Part shown: piece after piece, positions 10,727-21,189 of the stretch
Position numbering within the stretch: the stretch's first letter is position 1
How the letters are laid out: each line of letters starts with the position of its first letter
Assembly: GCF_023065955.2 (NCBI RefSeq)
Contig: NW_026622997.1
Location: 9,596,001-9,660,000, forward strand
DNA: 64,000 nt
Origin: Ursus arctos
Lineage: Eukaryota; Chordata; Mammalia; Carnivora; Ursidae
Direction of reading: 5' to 3'
Position numbers and translations under genes: made by a program
The notes under the pieces: generated by a model
The model's input: only the letters and a program-made list of their open reading frames with translations
Databases searched by the model: none
What the model was told of the DNA's origin: nothing

Positions 10727-11190
10727 ATGGTTTGGCATCGGGGCCCTCACTGACCAGGGTGGGACTGCCCCTTCCGGGGTCAGCTAATTCCTAAAGATAG
10801 CAAATAACTTGTGCAATGAGCATGCCTTTCATTTGTAAACCTACTAATCTGGAGTTGACACCCTGAAACACCTCTTCTGTAAACTGTTACGCTCCAGGCT
10901 CCTGTTCTCCTGCCCTAATAACCCCAGGGGCAGGTTCTAGATAACTGGGGACAGTCCCTATATTCCAGCACCCATGGAAACTCTTCAAACCTGCCAATCC
11001 TAAACCTGCGTAGTCTGTGTACCCTGCCTCACCCATTCCTTCTCATAATAAAAGCTCTGACAGATGCTTTCCCCTCACTCCCCCTGCCTCCTGACCCACC
11101 TAGGCGTGTTTGGCTTGCAGTGGTGGCTCTGCATGGCCTGTCATTCCTGTGATTCTAGGGAACTGTGAGTAAAAACTTGTCATTTAGGAC
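10727..11190 (+). repeat. LTR-like insertion (endogenous retrovirus type), family uncertain
   Basis: This stretch interrupts the L2 order. It has an LTR-like layout: a short promoter-like half, a polyadenylation signal (cataataaaagc, near 11045), then a GT-rich stretch. I could not find a clean target duplication. No coding part remains. Confidence 0.5.
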
Positions 11191-11761
11191 AGCCATTTCT
11201 GTGCATGCTTGCCATACCTGTTAGAACAAATCCCTGGGGACATGTGAAAACACTCCTTAAAACACTTAGCTCTGCAGTTTTGAGAACGTCCCTGCTCCTG
11301 GACTCCCTCCCACCTGACTCTATCTTCCTCCTGCTCCTCCTCCTTTAGATCTCCAGTGATCCTTACTCCCCACCCCCCCACCCCTGCCCTCTCTTCTTGG
11401 AGTGATCCTTCATGGTCTCACAGCTTTCAGTACCATCTATCTGCTGAGAACCACCAGGCCTGGGTCCTCAGCCCTGGGGTAGGGAGGATGGGCACCAGGC
11501 ATCACTCCTGACTCTTCTTCCTTTCTCACCCTCTGTGCCATCCTACTGCAAGTCTGTGGCTTGTTGGCTGTGCCTGCAACAGGCATCCTGGTTACGGCCT
11601 CTTCTGTCTCCATTTCTACAACCAGTTTCAGCCACCTTCCCCTGTCAGTCTGCTGCCAGACACAGGCTCCTAACCACCTCCCTGCTTCCTGTCTTGCCCT
11701 CCTGCAGTCTGTTCTCCACTCAGCATCCAGGCTGATTTCTCAAAAACATGAAAAATAGATA

Positions 11762-12432
11762 CAGACAGCTCATTGTATTGCACTTCACTTTACCTGCTTT
11801 GCAGGTATTGTGTTTTTAATAGATTGAAGTTTTGTTGCAACCCTATGTTGAGGAAGCCTGTTGGTGCTGTTTTTCCAACAGCATCTGCTTGCTTCGTGTA
11901 ACTGTGTCCTATTTTGGTAATTTTTAGAATATTTCTAACTTTTTCATTATATTTGTTATGGTGATCTGTGATCAGTGATCACAACTCTGAAAGCTCAAAT
12001 GATGGTTAGCATTTTTTGGCAATAATTTTTAATCCAGGTATATTCTTTTTTAGACATAATGCTATTACACACTTAATAGATTACAGTATAGTGTAAGCAT
12101 AACTTTTTTTTTTAATTTTATTTATGTGAGAGAGAGGAGCAAGTGAGTAGGGGGAAGAGTAGAGGGGGAAGGAGAGAGAGGGGGAAAGAATCTCAAGCAG
12201 ACTCCACACTGAGCATGGAGCCCAACATGGGGCTTGATCTCCCAACCCTGAGATCATGACCTGAGCTGAAACCAAGAGTCAGATGCTTAACTGACTGAGC
12301 CACTCAGGAGCCCCTGAGCATAACTTTTATATGCACTGACAAACCAGGAAATGTATTTGACTCACTTAATCGAGTATTCACTTTATTGTAGTTGGCTGGA
12401 ATCAAACCCACACTATCTCTGAGGTGGGCCTG
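11762..12432 (+). mobile_element. Tigger1-like non-autonomous DNA transposon
   Basis: The ends resemble the TIGD1-type Tigger element ('attgcacttcactttacctg' on the left, 'tctctgaggtgggcctg' on the right) and are flanked by the target dinucleotide TA (11760-11761, 12433-12434). The transposase region is missing: the sequence jumps from the 5' untranslated part ('gtgatctgtgatcagtgatc') to the part after the gene ('gatggttagcattttttggc'). A SINE lies inside. Confidence 0.75.
12108..12316 (-). repeat. SINEC inserted in the Tigger element
   Basis: An antisense SINE from its T-tract to 'gccactcaggagcccc'. The duplication agcataactttt flanks it (12096-12107 and 12317-12328) and is Tigger sequence, so the SINE is the later arrival. 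Confidence 0.9.
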
Positions 12433-12674
12433 TATATGCTACCCACCCCCGGTTCAGACCCTGCCTGGCTTTAGACTGGTTTTCATTGCAGTAGAATAAA
12501 AGCTTAGATGACGTGGCCCCTGCCTCCCTCATTTCCTGCCCTTGCTTGTTCATACTATTACTTGTCTGAACTTCTGGTATCTAGAGCTAAAAGAAATCTT
12601 AATTGACAAATAGGTATTAGATCATGGATTTGAGACATAGAAAAAGTCTAAGGATGATGGGCCAGGAATGGCCT

Positions 12675-12719
12675 GCATAAATAAATAAATGAATAAATGA
12701 ATAAATAAATATGGCCTGC

Positions 12720-12778
<59 letters not shown>

Positions 12779-12781
12779 AAA
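12675..12781 (+). repeat. microsatellites (AAAT)n and (GAAA)n
   Basis: An interrupted (aaat/aatg)n block lies at 12676-12710, followed by a near-perfect run of about fifteen gaaa units at 12720-12780. It reads as a long Phe/Leu/Ser repeat on the minus strand, which is an artefact and not a protein. Confidence 0.95.
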
Positions 12782-13111
12782 GCACAGGAAATAAAACATA
12801 ACTGATTTGTATCTATACCCCCAAAAGAATTAAGTAGCAAAATGAATTTTTTTAGAAAGCCAAGCCAACAGCCTTGCAAAAAAAAAGTGAAAATACCTTT
12901 GATTGTAGTCTGACAACACAGAAATATGCTTGGTAAATCTAAAAGGACAACAGTTTTAATCATCATATTTTGGGGCTACAATGCAATAAAATTAAAAGTA
13001 CAGAAACAATTTTAAGTATGCTCAACTCTGGGAAAATGTTAGAATATTACATAAATTAATGTCTGGGTCAGTGTGCAAATTGAAAACACAAGTACAGTAC
13101 CTATAAATATA

Positions 13112-13420
13112 CAGTTGGCCCTTGAACAACGTGGAAATTAGGATGCTGACACTCCCCTGCCCCGTGCAGTCAGAAATCCACATCTAATTTTGACTCCCCC
13201 CTCCAAACTTAATTACTAATAGCCTACTGTTGACTGGAAGCCTTACTGATAACATAAACAATAAATTAACACATATTTTGTGTATGTGTATTTTATACTG
13301 TATTCTTACGATAAAGGAAACTAGAGAAAAAAATGTTAAAATAATGAAGGAGAATACATTTACAGTACTGTACTGTAAAAAATCCGACCCACACACTTCA
13401 AACCCCATATTAGTCAACGG
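13112..13420 (+). mobile_element. MER2-like Tigger DNA transposon, copy 1
   Basis: It starts 'cagttggcccttgaacaac', ends with a decayed inverted copy (gtcaacgg), and is flanked by TA on each side. Its interior is shared in order with the copy at 50508-50852 (for example 'taatagcctactgttgactgg'). Confidence 0.75.
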
Positions 13421-13429
13421 TACATGCAA

Positions 13430-13955
13430 ATATGTTGGATCTATATTGGTGAGAGGAGAGAACTCTCCAACTCTGAAGCTCCTGGGTATGTTCATCGGAG
13501 TGCAGTGCTAACCTGAAATCAGTTAACATCATCCTATTACAGGTGGGAGCAGCAGAGAAGGTGATGCTGGGACCTGTAGCTATTGAAGACATCGGTAATA
13601 AATCAGAGGCCTCCCTCCTGCCAAGCCTAACCTTGACCTCACAGTCCTTTCCAGCCCAGGGCTCCAGGCGGCTGCCCCCAACGGACGGGTGTTGGCGTAC
13701 AAGATCAAAACTACCCTCTGACGGTAGGCAGCCTGGGAACTGGATCCATCGGCTGCAGTGGAAATCATCAGTGGCCCCCAAGAAGGGTATGTGATCCCCC
13801 CCAAGCGAGGACTTGAATCCTTGGCGTTCTCGCGGGGCTCAGAGCCAGACTGCTTCCTGTCCTCTCCCTCTGACTGGTTGGGAATTGGTGGAGCACACGC
13901 ACGCATTCACAATGGCGACTATGTGGACTGTGTCCAGGTGTACAAATGAAGGAGT
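13430..13955. other. unassigned sequence, moderately CpG-containing
   Basis: Several short overlapping open frames occur on both strands, but none resembles a known protein and no splice-bounded exon stands out. No repeat recognised. Confidence 0.4.
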
Positions 13956-13959
13956 ATTT

Positions 13960-14016
13960 TAAAAACAGAACACAACGTTATATGTCAATTATATCTCAAT
14001 AAAGCTGGGGAAAAAA
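13960..14016 (+). repeat. L1 3' end fragment
   Basis: The words 'tatgtcaattatatctcaat' and 'aaagctgggg' plus a short A-tract form the terminal part of an old L1 3'UTR. Confidence 0.6.
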
Positions 14017-14384
14017 GAACACAAAACAGTCACACCGTCTGACTAAAGCTCTGTCACATATGTTCAAATAACAATTTTGGAAGAGAATTTGGAAATGGTT
14101 GACATTTTTTTATAAAGCTCATTCTTTTATTTTGTTTAAAGTGAAAAAACTTATGTTTAGAAGTAAATTGGTATGTAAAAGATGTAAATCTTAGCTATCC
14201 AGAGACTTCAGATATCTAGAATGAGGCCCGATTTCTCTGTACCTCGGATTTTACTATCGTGTGAAAACTACTAATGCATAATGCAGTTGATGAAATAATA
14301 TACATTAACGGAGAAAGGAGCAATCACTGTAATTTTATATATAATTATCAATAATTATGTAATAATATTATATATATTACATAC

Positions 14385-14515
14385 ACAATATTGAGCACCT
14401 ATAATGAATCAGGCACTACTCCAAGCACTTTATATTAATTATCTCACAAGAATCCTCTCTGAGGCAAGTTTTAGTATCTTCAACTTAGAGGCTAATTAGT
14501 AAACAATGCATAGAA
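14385..14515 (-). repeat. MIR element
   Basis: Reverse-orientation MIR words occur in order: 'tgagcacctataatgaatcaggcac', 'aagcactttatattaattatctcac', then the core. Diverged. Confidence 0.6.
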
Positions 14516-14566
14516 TTGAATAAGAAACTTTAAAATATGAAAGGCTCTCAAAAAATACAATGTGGA

Positions 14567-14770
14567 GGGGCGCCTGGGTGGCTCAGTCGTTAAGCGTCTG
14601 CCTTCGGCTCAGGGCGCGATCCCGATCCCGGCATTCTGGCATCGAGCCCCATGTCAGGCTCCTCCGCTGGGAGCCTGCTTCTTCCTCTCCCACTCCCCTG
14701 CTTGTGTTCCCTCTCTCGCTGGCTGTCTCTATCTCTGTTGAATGAATAAATAAAATCTTTAAAAAAAAAG
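14567..14770 (+). repeat. SINEC, bear-type
   Basis: Head, CT-rich body and A-tail are complete. The flanking words aatacaatgtgga and aatatgatgtgga differ at two positions. Confidence 0.88.
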
Positions 14771-15064
14771 AATATGATGTGGAAAGAGAAACAGAAGCGA
14801 CAGAAGTATATTTGGCACATACATCGGTAGAAAGTCTAGAAACTTGCAAAGCTAAACAATATACTACTTAGAGATGCATATGTAGCAAAACTATAATGAA
14901 AGTGGAATAATTTTTTTAAATTTCGGATGAATGACCAGGAGGGGAGGCAAAGAGTTGTATTTGGGAATGGCCATGCAGAGGGCGTCAAAGGTAGGGGTAG
15001 AATTTTATTCAGCAGGGGACACATAAAGAATGTTTATTTGTACACCATATAATGTATGTGTAAA

Positions 15065-15690
15065 ATACTTCATGATTTGTAAAAATTTTAAACTGCTTTC
15101 TTGAGATAAAATTCATGTACTGTATAATTCATTCAAAGTGTATAATTTAGTGGTTTTTAGTCTATGCACAGATGTGTGTAACTGACACCAGTCAATTTTG
15201 GATCCTTTTCATCACGTCAGAAAGAAACTCCCTGGGGCACCTGGGTGGCTCAGTCGGTTAAGCTCTGTCTTCAGCTCAGGTCATGATCCCAGGGTCCTGG
15301 GATCCAGCCCCGAGTTGGGCTCCCTGCTCAGCGGGGAGCCTGCTTCTCCCTCTCCCAATGCCGGCAGTTCCGTGTGCTTGTGTGCTCTCTCTCTGTCTGA
15401 CAAATAAATAAATAAAATCTAAATAAATAAATAAAATTCTTAAGAAACTCCCTGTAGCTGTCACTCTGCTACCTTCCCATGTGCCTTCCCTGGACCTATG
15501 CATCCATTCATCTTCTTGCCGTCTCTCTCGATTTGTCTTTTCTGGGCAGTTCATACAAATGGAATCCTATAATATTTGGACTCCTGCGCTGGCTTCTTCC
15601 ACTCAGCATAATGTCCCCAAGGTTCGTCCACGGTACAGCAGGGGTGGGTCTTTATTTCATCCCTTGCGATGGCTGGCACAATAAAAACTT
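15065..15690 (-). repeat. L1 fragment, antisense, split by a SINE
   Basis: The sequence 'cttgagataaaattcatgta' through 'ggaatcctataatatttgga' to 'agcataatgtccccaaggttc' follows antisense L1 3'-region order. A SINE interrupts it at 15235-15441. Confidence 0.65.
15235..15441 (+). repeat. SINEC
   Basis: Complete SINE flanked by a perfect 13-base duplication aagaaactccctg (15222-15234 and 15442-15454). Confidence 0.92.
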
Positions 15691-15699
15691 GTCTTGAAT

Positions 15700-16250
15700 G
15701 CTGGTGCTTGGAGAAAAATAACTGAATTAGAAAGAAATAAGGATGATGAAGATTTCTCTGCAGATTCTAGAGACTCTTAAACTACTTCCCGGGATCTCCA
15801 GAAGTGGAGGGCATTGGTTCTCGTTCTAGAACGTGACTTCCTTTTTCTCCACATCTGCGGAATACTACGCTGGGGGGTGAATGTTTGATTCCCAAGTGAC
15901 TGCGAATGAGGCCAGGAGCGCTAGAAGAGTTCCTCCAGGAGGAAAAGCAGACACGAACTGCGGGACGAGGTACAGGAGACGGGGCGGAGAACTCCAAGCA
16001 GAAGGAAGAGCTCTGAGCAGAGAAGGCAGAATAAAAGGTGGCAGGACATCTGGGACAGACTGAGGGGAGGGAGATGGTGATGAGGTAAGAACTTTGGGTG
16101 AGAGAAATCCCACAGCTGGAGGCATCGCCCTGGGGCTGGGGAGCCCGGAGTGGCTAAAGGAAGAGTGGGTATACAGGTGGCCTCAGTGTGTTTCCGGTTG
16201 TCCGTCCACGGCACCAGGTGTGGAAATTACCTGTATTTGGTCTCCATGCG
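15700..16250. other. unassigned GC-richer segment with an exon-like end
   Basis: A purine-rich block (15895-16085) ends in 'gatgaggtaagaac', a good splice-donor word. Nothing else identifies a gene, and no repeat is recognised. Confidence 0.3.
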
Positions 16251-16254
16251 CATT

Positions 16255-16390
16255 GGAAGTATTCATTTATCCAATCAGCAAGCTCTTCATTAAGCTCCTG
16301 CTGTTTGCCAGACACCGTGCTAAGCCCCAGAGAGACTATCTCCCTGCCCCAGCTTTGAGGGACTTGGCAGGTCATGGGCACAATATTGGT
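16255..16390. repeat. ancient interspersed repeat, MIR/L2-like
   Basis: The words 'tgtttgccagacaccgtgctaagccc' and 'ctccctgccccagctttgagg' resemble a common old mammalian repeat. Subfamily not determined. Confidence 0.4.
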
Positions 16391-16399
16391 TATTTCTTT

Positions 16400-18530
16400 T
16401 TCCTCTCCCCACAGTTTCTGGAAGAGTATTCTTCATAGAATGGGCAATTTTGCAATTATTGTTAGTAATTGAAGAAAGGAAGCTTTTCACATTCAGAGTT
16501 TTTACAAAAATGCAATATGTTAGGTGTAGGACTATATATCTTTGGCTTTAAAGTTAACAAAATGAAAAAATGAAAAAAACTAATTTTATAATATTGAATG
16601 TTCACATTGATGTCAATGGGAATTGTTTTTTCTCATAGAGTATCTGCACGTAGGCACTTGAGAAATTTACAAAGGGGGTACATAATAAGTGGCCCGTGCT
16701 TTATCATTGCCCGCCTCTCCCAGTACTGTGATGAGTAACGTCTACATGGATTTATGGATCTGAAAGTTTTTCGGTGACACATCTGTTTACAATTAAAATG
16801 TGGTTGTCATCTCCTTTATTCTTCTTGAATTCAGTCATATCCCCAAGTAGCCACGGAAGCATTTGCGTGGAGGCTGGGCTTCTCTCCGTGAAAATGTTGT
16901 TTATTGGAAAAGAAAGAAGAAAGTGGCCTTGCATCAACTAAGGAGCGTCATGCTTGCTTTCGCTAGAGAACGTTATTATTTACTGTTTTTGTGAAGATTA
17001 TCTCTCTTCACAGCATCCCAGCCCTGTCAGGATGCAGGGCACAGGCCCATTTCCATACCAGTGATGGCACTGAGGACTGTCACAGGCTAATGCTCGGTGT
17101 GGACTACGCCTTGGGAATGTACTGGAATTGTTGGAAGTGATGTCCCTTTTAGGTAATGCACATGCCTGTGAAAATTAGCTGCGGTGTGATTCTAGACTCA
17201 ATTCATTATGTTCTTTTTCCCAGCTGTGGCCTGCAATTGCTATCTCTGATATTAGAAACCGAAAATGCTGGTAAAGCCACAGAAAGAAAAATCCTTTGGT
17301 TTGTGAGAGCTTCAAACTTCATTTCAGTCTTATTCCTTAGTCACCCCGGAAGAAGGAGATCTAATGTAAAATGGAAATATCAGGACCTGGAGCCAATCCG
17401 TGAGAGGCTAACTAGTAAAGGCCTGGAGCCAAGGGGCGTGTCTTCCCATTGCTTCTGCAACCCCCGTGCAAAATAATACCAATTCCTAGCAAGATGTTGA
17501 AATGAATGCATTTTATTTTTAATATTAAACCTTAAATTTAGAGGCTTATTAAATCCCTTATTCACAAATGGAACCATTAAAATACCAAATTCTTTTAAAA
17601 TTTCCTATTTCCTAACCTTACTGGCCTCTGCTCTTCTGAGGAGGGAGCCCGCACTTTGAAAAGGAGGCAGTCCTCTAAGATGGCCATGACTGATAGAAGC
17701 AGGCGGTGAGCCACATCTGTAGTTTTAAAATCTCTACACTCACATTGGAGAAAATAAGAAGAAACAGGGGAATTGATGGTATTACTATGAATTTATTTAA
17801 CCTCATACACTTAAGATATTTTAATGTGTAATCAATATAAAATTATTATATTGATAATGAAATTTCAAATTCACTCTCTTTTGCACTTTTGGCACATTGT
17901 AACTTAGACCAGCCACATTCTAGGTGCTGAGTACTCACATGCGTTGAGAGGCTGCCGCATTGGAAATGCAGCAGTCAGGGCTGTGGCTCCGCTTGACCTC
18001 GGGGAGGTGAAGTGCCTCAACATCCCCTTCCCTTCCAGAGGCATCACCCCTTCCCCACCAACCTCTCTCCTCGGCCCAAGGTGAGAAGAGAGGGTGCCCC
18101 GAGAGGAAGTTTCCTAAAGTAGACACAGCTTTCCAGTTGCTTCCTGGGGTGGGTGCACTCCCCCTTCCCAGAGGTCAGACAGCGATGGAAGGAAGATTGG
18201 GCCCCTGGAGGAATGAACTCCATATTTTCAGATCGGTCCACAGCCTTGACCGCCAGAGTTTAGATTTGGAGGGAATAAAGGCAAATTTATTTTGCAATCT
18301 GGCCCTGGGCCCTCACGGTCAGACTCTGGTTGCCCACTTCCTCTTGCAGTGTGGGTGCTATGTGAGCTTAAGGACCAATCACATATATACACCGCTACAT
18401 GTATTTCTGTTTAACTCGAGAGATACAACTTTCAATAAGGGAAGAAGGAAATCACCTAGAGGATGCCTACTGTTTGCCAAGTAACTTGTAATTAATATAT
18501 CATTGAATCTTGACATCGTGTCTGCAATTG
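16400..18530. other. unique intergenic sequence; nothing recognised
   Basis: Mixed AT-rich sequence without long frames, tandem structure or a repeat I can name. A short stretch near 17010-17080 is faintly MIR-like. Confidence 0.4.
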
Positions 18531-18534
18531 GTGT

Positions 18535-19000
18535 ATGTACTAGTTAGCTCTTGTGTAACAAACCACCCCAGTACTTATCTAGCTCATGACTGAGCTGGTC
18601 CGCAGTTCAGGCGGGACTCCGCAGGACCAGTCTGGTCTCTGCTGGGCTCCTTCATGTGTGCGTGGTCAGCTGCTGGGGGCTCTGCTTCTGGAGGTGAGCT
18701 GGCTGTCAAGTGGGCACCTTGGTTCTCTTCCTCGTGGTATCTCATCCACCAGTGGGCTCACGTGGGCTTGGAGACAGCTGTATTCTGAAAGAAAAAGCAG
18801 AAGCATCTAAGACCTTTTGAGCCCACGCCCCAAACTGGCGCACTATCATCACACCCCGTGTTGTACAGGCCAGAGCAGGTAAGACCAGCTCTGATGCAAG
18901 ATTTGGAGGAAGAGAGTCTGCCTCTGAATGGGAGCAGCTGTAAAATCACGTTGCAGAGGGCGTGGGCCACAAGGAGGAATGAAGAATCGCTGCTGTTTTT
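18535..19000 (+). repeat. MLT1-like LTR remnant (MaLR)
   Basis: The start 'agctcttgtgtaacaaacca', the middle 'tcatgactgagctggtc' and the end 'aaaatcacgttgcagagggcgtgg' follow the order of an MLT1-type long terminal repeat. Diverged, and no coding sequence. Confidence 0.5.
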
Positions 19001-19639
19001 GCAATCAGTACCCTTAATGCCTTTTCTTGCAAGTGGTTTATGTAACTGTCATCCAAAGTCAAGTCCAAAGCTACTAAGTGGCTGGGCTGGGGCCCTGTAT
19101 TGACTCCACCGGACTGCAGAGCTCCCCTGCCTCCACGAGGATCGCGCTGCTCCTGCAGCTTCCCTCGTCATCAGAGGTTCTGCAAGTGAGGCTTCCGGCA
19201 ATAGAAGCAGAATTCCTTTGAGATCGGCATCTCCTACTCTTCACACTGGGAATAATCCCCTTCAGAGAACTCTGCATAATTTAGGGAAATGGCTGAGGGC
19301 TGAGTTTAGGAAATCAAGTCTTCGGCAATGTAGTTTTCCTTTCTAATCATAGGAGAAATTTGAAAACATGTATAATGCACTCCACATGTTTGCAAATTCT
19401 TTTCATCCCTTTTTGGTATCCGTACGCTATTAATGATTTTCAACACAGACAAAATCAAACTGCAGTGCCCGAAGCACCCCTTATTCTGAAAGCAAGTGAC
19501 ATAAAGAGAACCGCTAAGAAGACATTTCTCCTGTTGCAGGTTAGACAGCTGAGTAATCCGAAGTAGCCCTTTGATTGTAACAGGGCAGCGCTGTTTTCTA
19601 AGACCTCGGAGCACGCATGGAAATAACTTACAGCTGATG

Positions 19640-19770
19640 CGCCGAATCCGTGGTCCTAACCCTGGGCTCCATATTAAATCACCTAGGGGGGCATCAGGAC
19701 ACCATAAATACACTGGCTTCGGTTATACTTCAAAACTACAAATCAACACTAATGAAAAGATGTAGATTTA
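19640..19770. repeat. MER5A-like hAT fragment
   Basis: 'gtggtcctaaccctgggctccatattaaatcacctaggggggc' reads like the MER5A non-autonomous hAT element. Short and diverged. Confidence 0.5.
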
Positions 19771-20357
19771 GATTGCTGGAGGTATGAAGGACCAGAAGGA
19801 TCAGCTTAGGAAACTGAGCCAGAGGTTTCCCATTAACATCGGGGAGCTCTCAGGATACAGCACAGCCAGAACCTGGATCTCCTGAGTCTCAAGGTGTTAA
19901 TCTTTCATGACATGACATTGCTAAAGAGCCTGAGTCAAGGTCCTTAATGTTAAAAAGAGAAGAAGAAAGAAACATGGGGGTCTCCTTCCTTTATAACATT
20001 GATGTTCAAAACCAACAGCAACAGAACTGCTCTGCAAAACCACACCCTTATGCTCTAACCATGCTCTCAAATAGCTATGCTCACGTGGACTGGGGAGAAG
20101 GGGTGAGAGGGAGAGAGAACGAGCAATCTCCTGCTAAAATTAAAATATTTTCCTATATCCTTGAAAAAAAAGAAAGAAAAGAAAGCAAATATGTAGACTC
20201 TTCCCGAGTTATTCTCCTACAACTTGGTGGGAGGAGGGTACTTCTTAATGCTGCCCTATCCCGGTCTCTGGTATGCATGGATGTCTGATTTAACAAGAAC
20301 AAATATAAAAGGTATAAATTTAGTCATTTAAGGATCTATTAAGATCATACAATATAA

Positions 20358-21140
20358 TGATTTATGAGAAACATATATTTGGTCATATTTCTCAGATATA
20401 TTTGGTCTATTTCCATAGTTCCTGAAAATGCTGCAGAGCCATAAATGTGAAATGGGTGTCTTGTTATTAATGAAGGTGACTTTTGGACCCCACCCAAGGG
20501 CAGGGCGCTGGTTGGCAGGAGGACCAACCGTGTGATGAAAGGGTTGGAATTTTTAGTCCCACCTCCAGGGAGGGGAGAGGAGCTCGAGGTTGAATCAGCT
20601 AATGGCCAATGACTTAGTCAATCATGTCTATGCAATGACATCTCCATAAAAACCCAAGAAACAGTTTTTGAGCCTTTTAAAGAGCTTTCTCACTTGGGAA
20701 ATCAGAATGCTTCCATGTGCCACAATTCTGGGCCCCAAGCTCCACGAAGATAAAAGTGTCTTTGTTCAGGATCTTGCCCTTGGTGTTTCTTCATCTGGCC
20801 ATTGATTTATATCCTTTATCACATTCCTTATTAAAATGGTAAACGTAAGTTAGTGTCTCCCTGAGTTCTGTGAGCCACTCTAGCAAATTAATCAAAGCAG
20901 TGGAGGGTCATGGGAACCTCAATCTGTAGCGGTTGGTCAGAGACACTGGAAACAACAGTCTGGGGCTCTCACGTGGCATCTGAATTGGGGAGTGGGAGGC
21001 AGTCTTGGACAAGTGAATGAACCCTTCACCTACGGAATCTGATGCTATCTTCCCGTATATAGTGTCAGAATTGCATTGAATTCTCAGTGAATTGCCTGAG
21101 AATTTTTTGGTGGTGTGGGAAGGGATCCACACACACATTG
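20358..21140 (+). repeat. endogenous retrovirus LTR remnant, ERVL-type suspected
   Basis: The layout runs from 'gaccccacccaagggcaggg' and 'ccataaaaacccaag' to 'tgggaacctcaatctgtagc' and 'tgatgctatcttcccgtata', an order I recognise from an old mammalian LTR. No gag, pol or env sequence is attached. Confidence 0.45.
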
Positions 21141-21189
21141 GAATTGGGTCTGGGAGCCCTAAAAGAGATCAGGATTTTAAGGGTACCTG

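Larger units (their letters stand above)
10365..12560 (+). repeat. L2 LINE remnant, split by an LTR and a Tigger element
   Basis: Pieces at about 10365-10726, 11191-11760 and 12435-12560 follow one another in the order of the L2 (CR1-clade) open reading frame. Examples are 'tatcaaggtcactgatga' (the reverse transcriptase KVTDD region) and 'cctcctgcagtctgttctccac' (the LQSVLHSA region). It is diverged and out of frame throughout. Confidence 0.6.

Noticed and set aside
12617..12966. Hydrophobic Phe/Leu/Ser repeat protein on the minus strand
   Set aside because: It is the translation of a GAAA microsatellite.
13543..13906. Overlapping frames on both strands suggestive of an exon
   Set aside because: No conserved protein motif, no paired splice sites in one frame.
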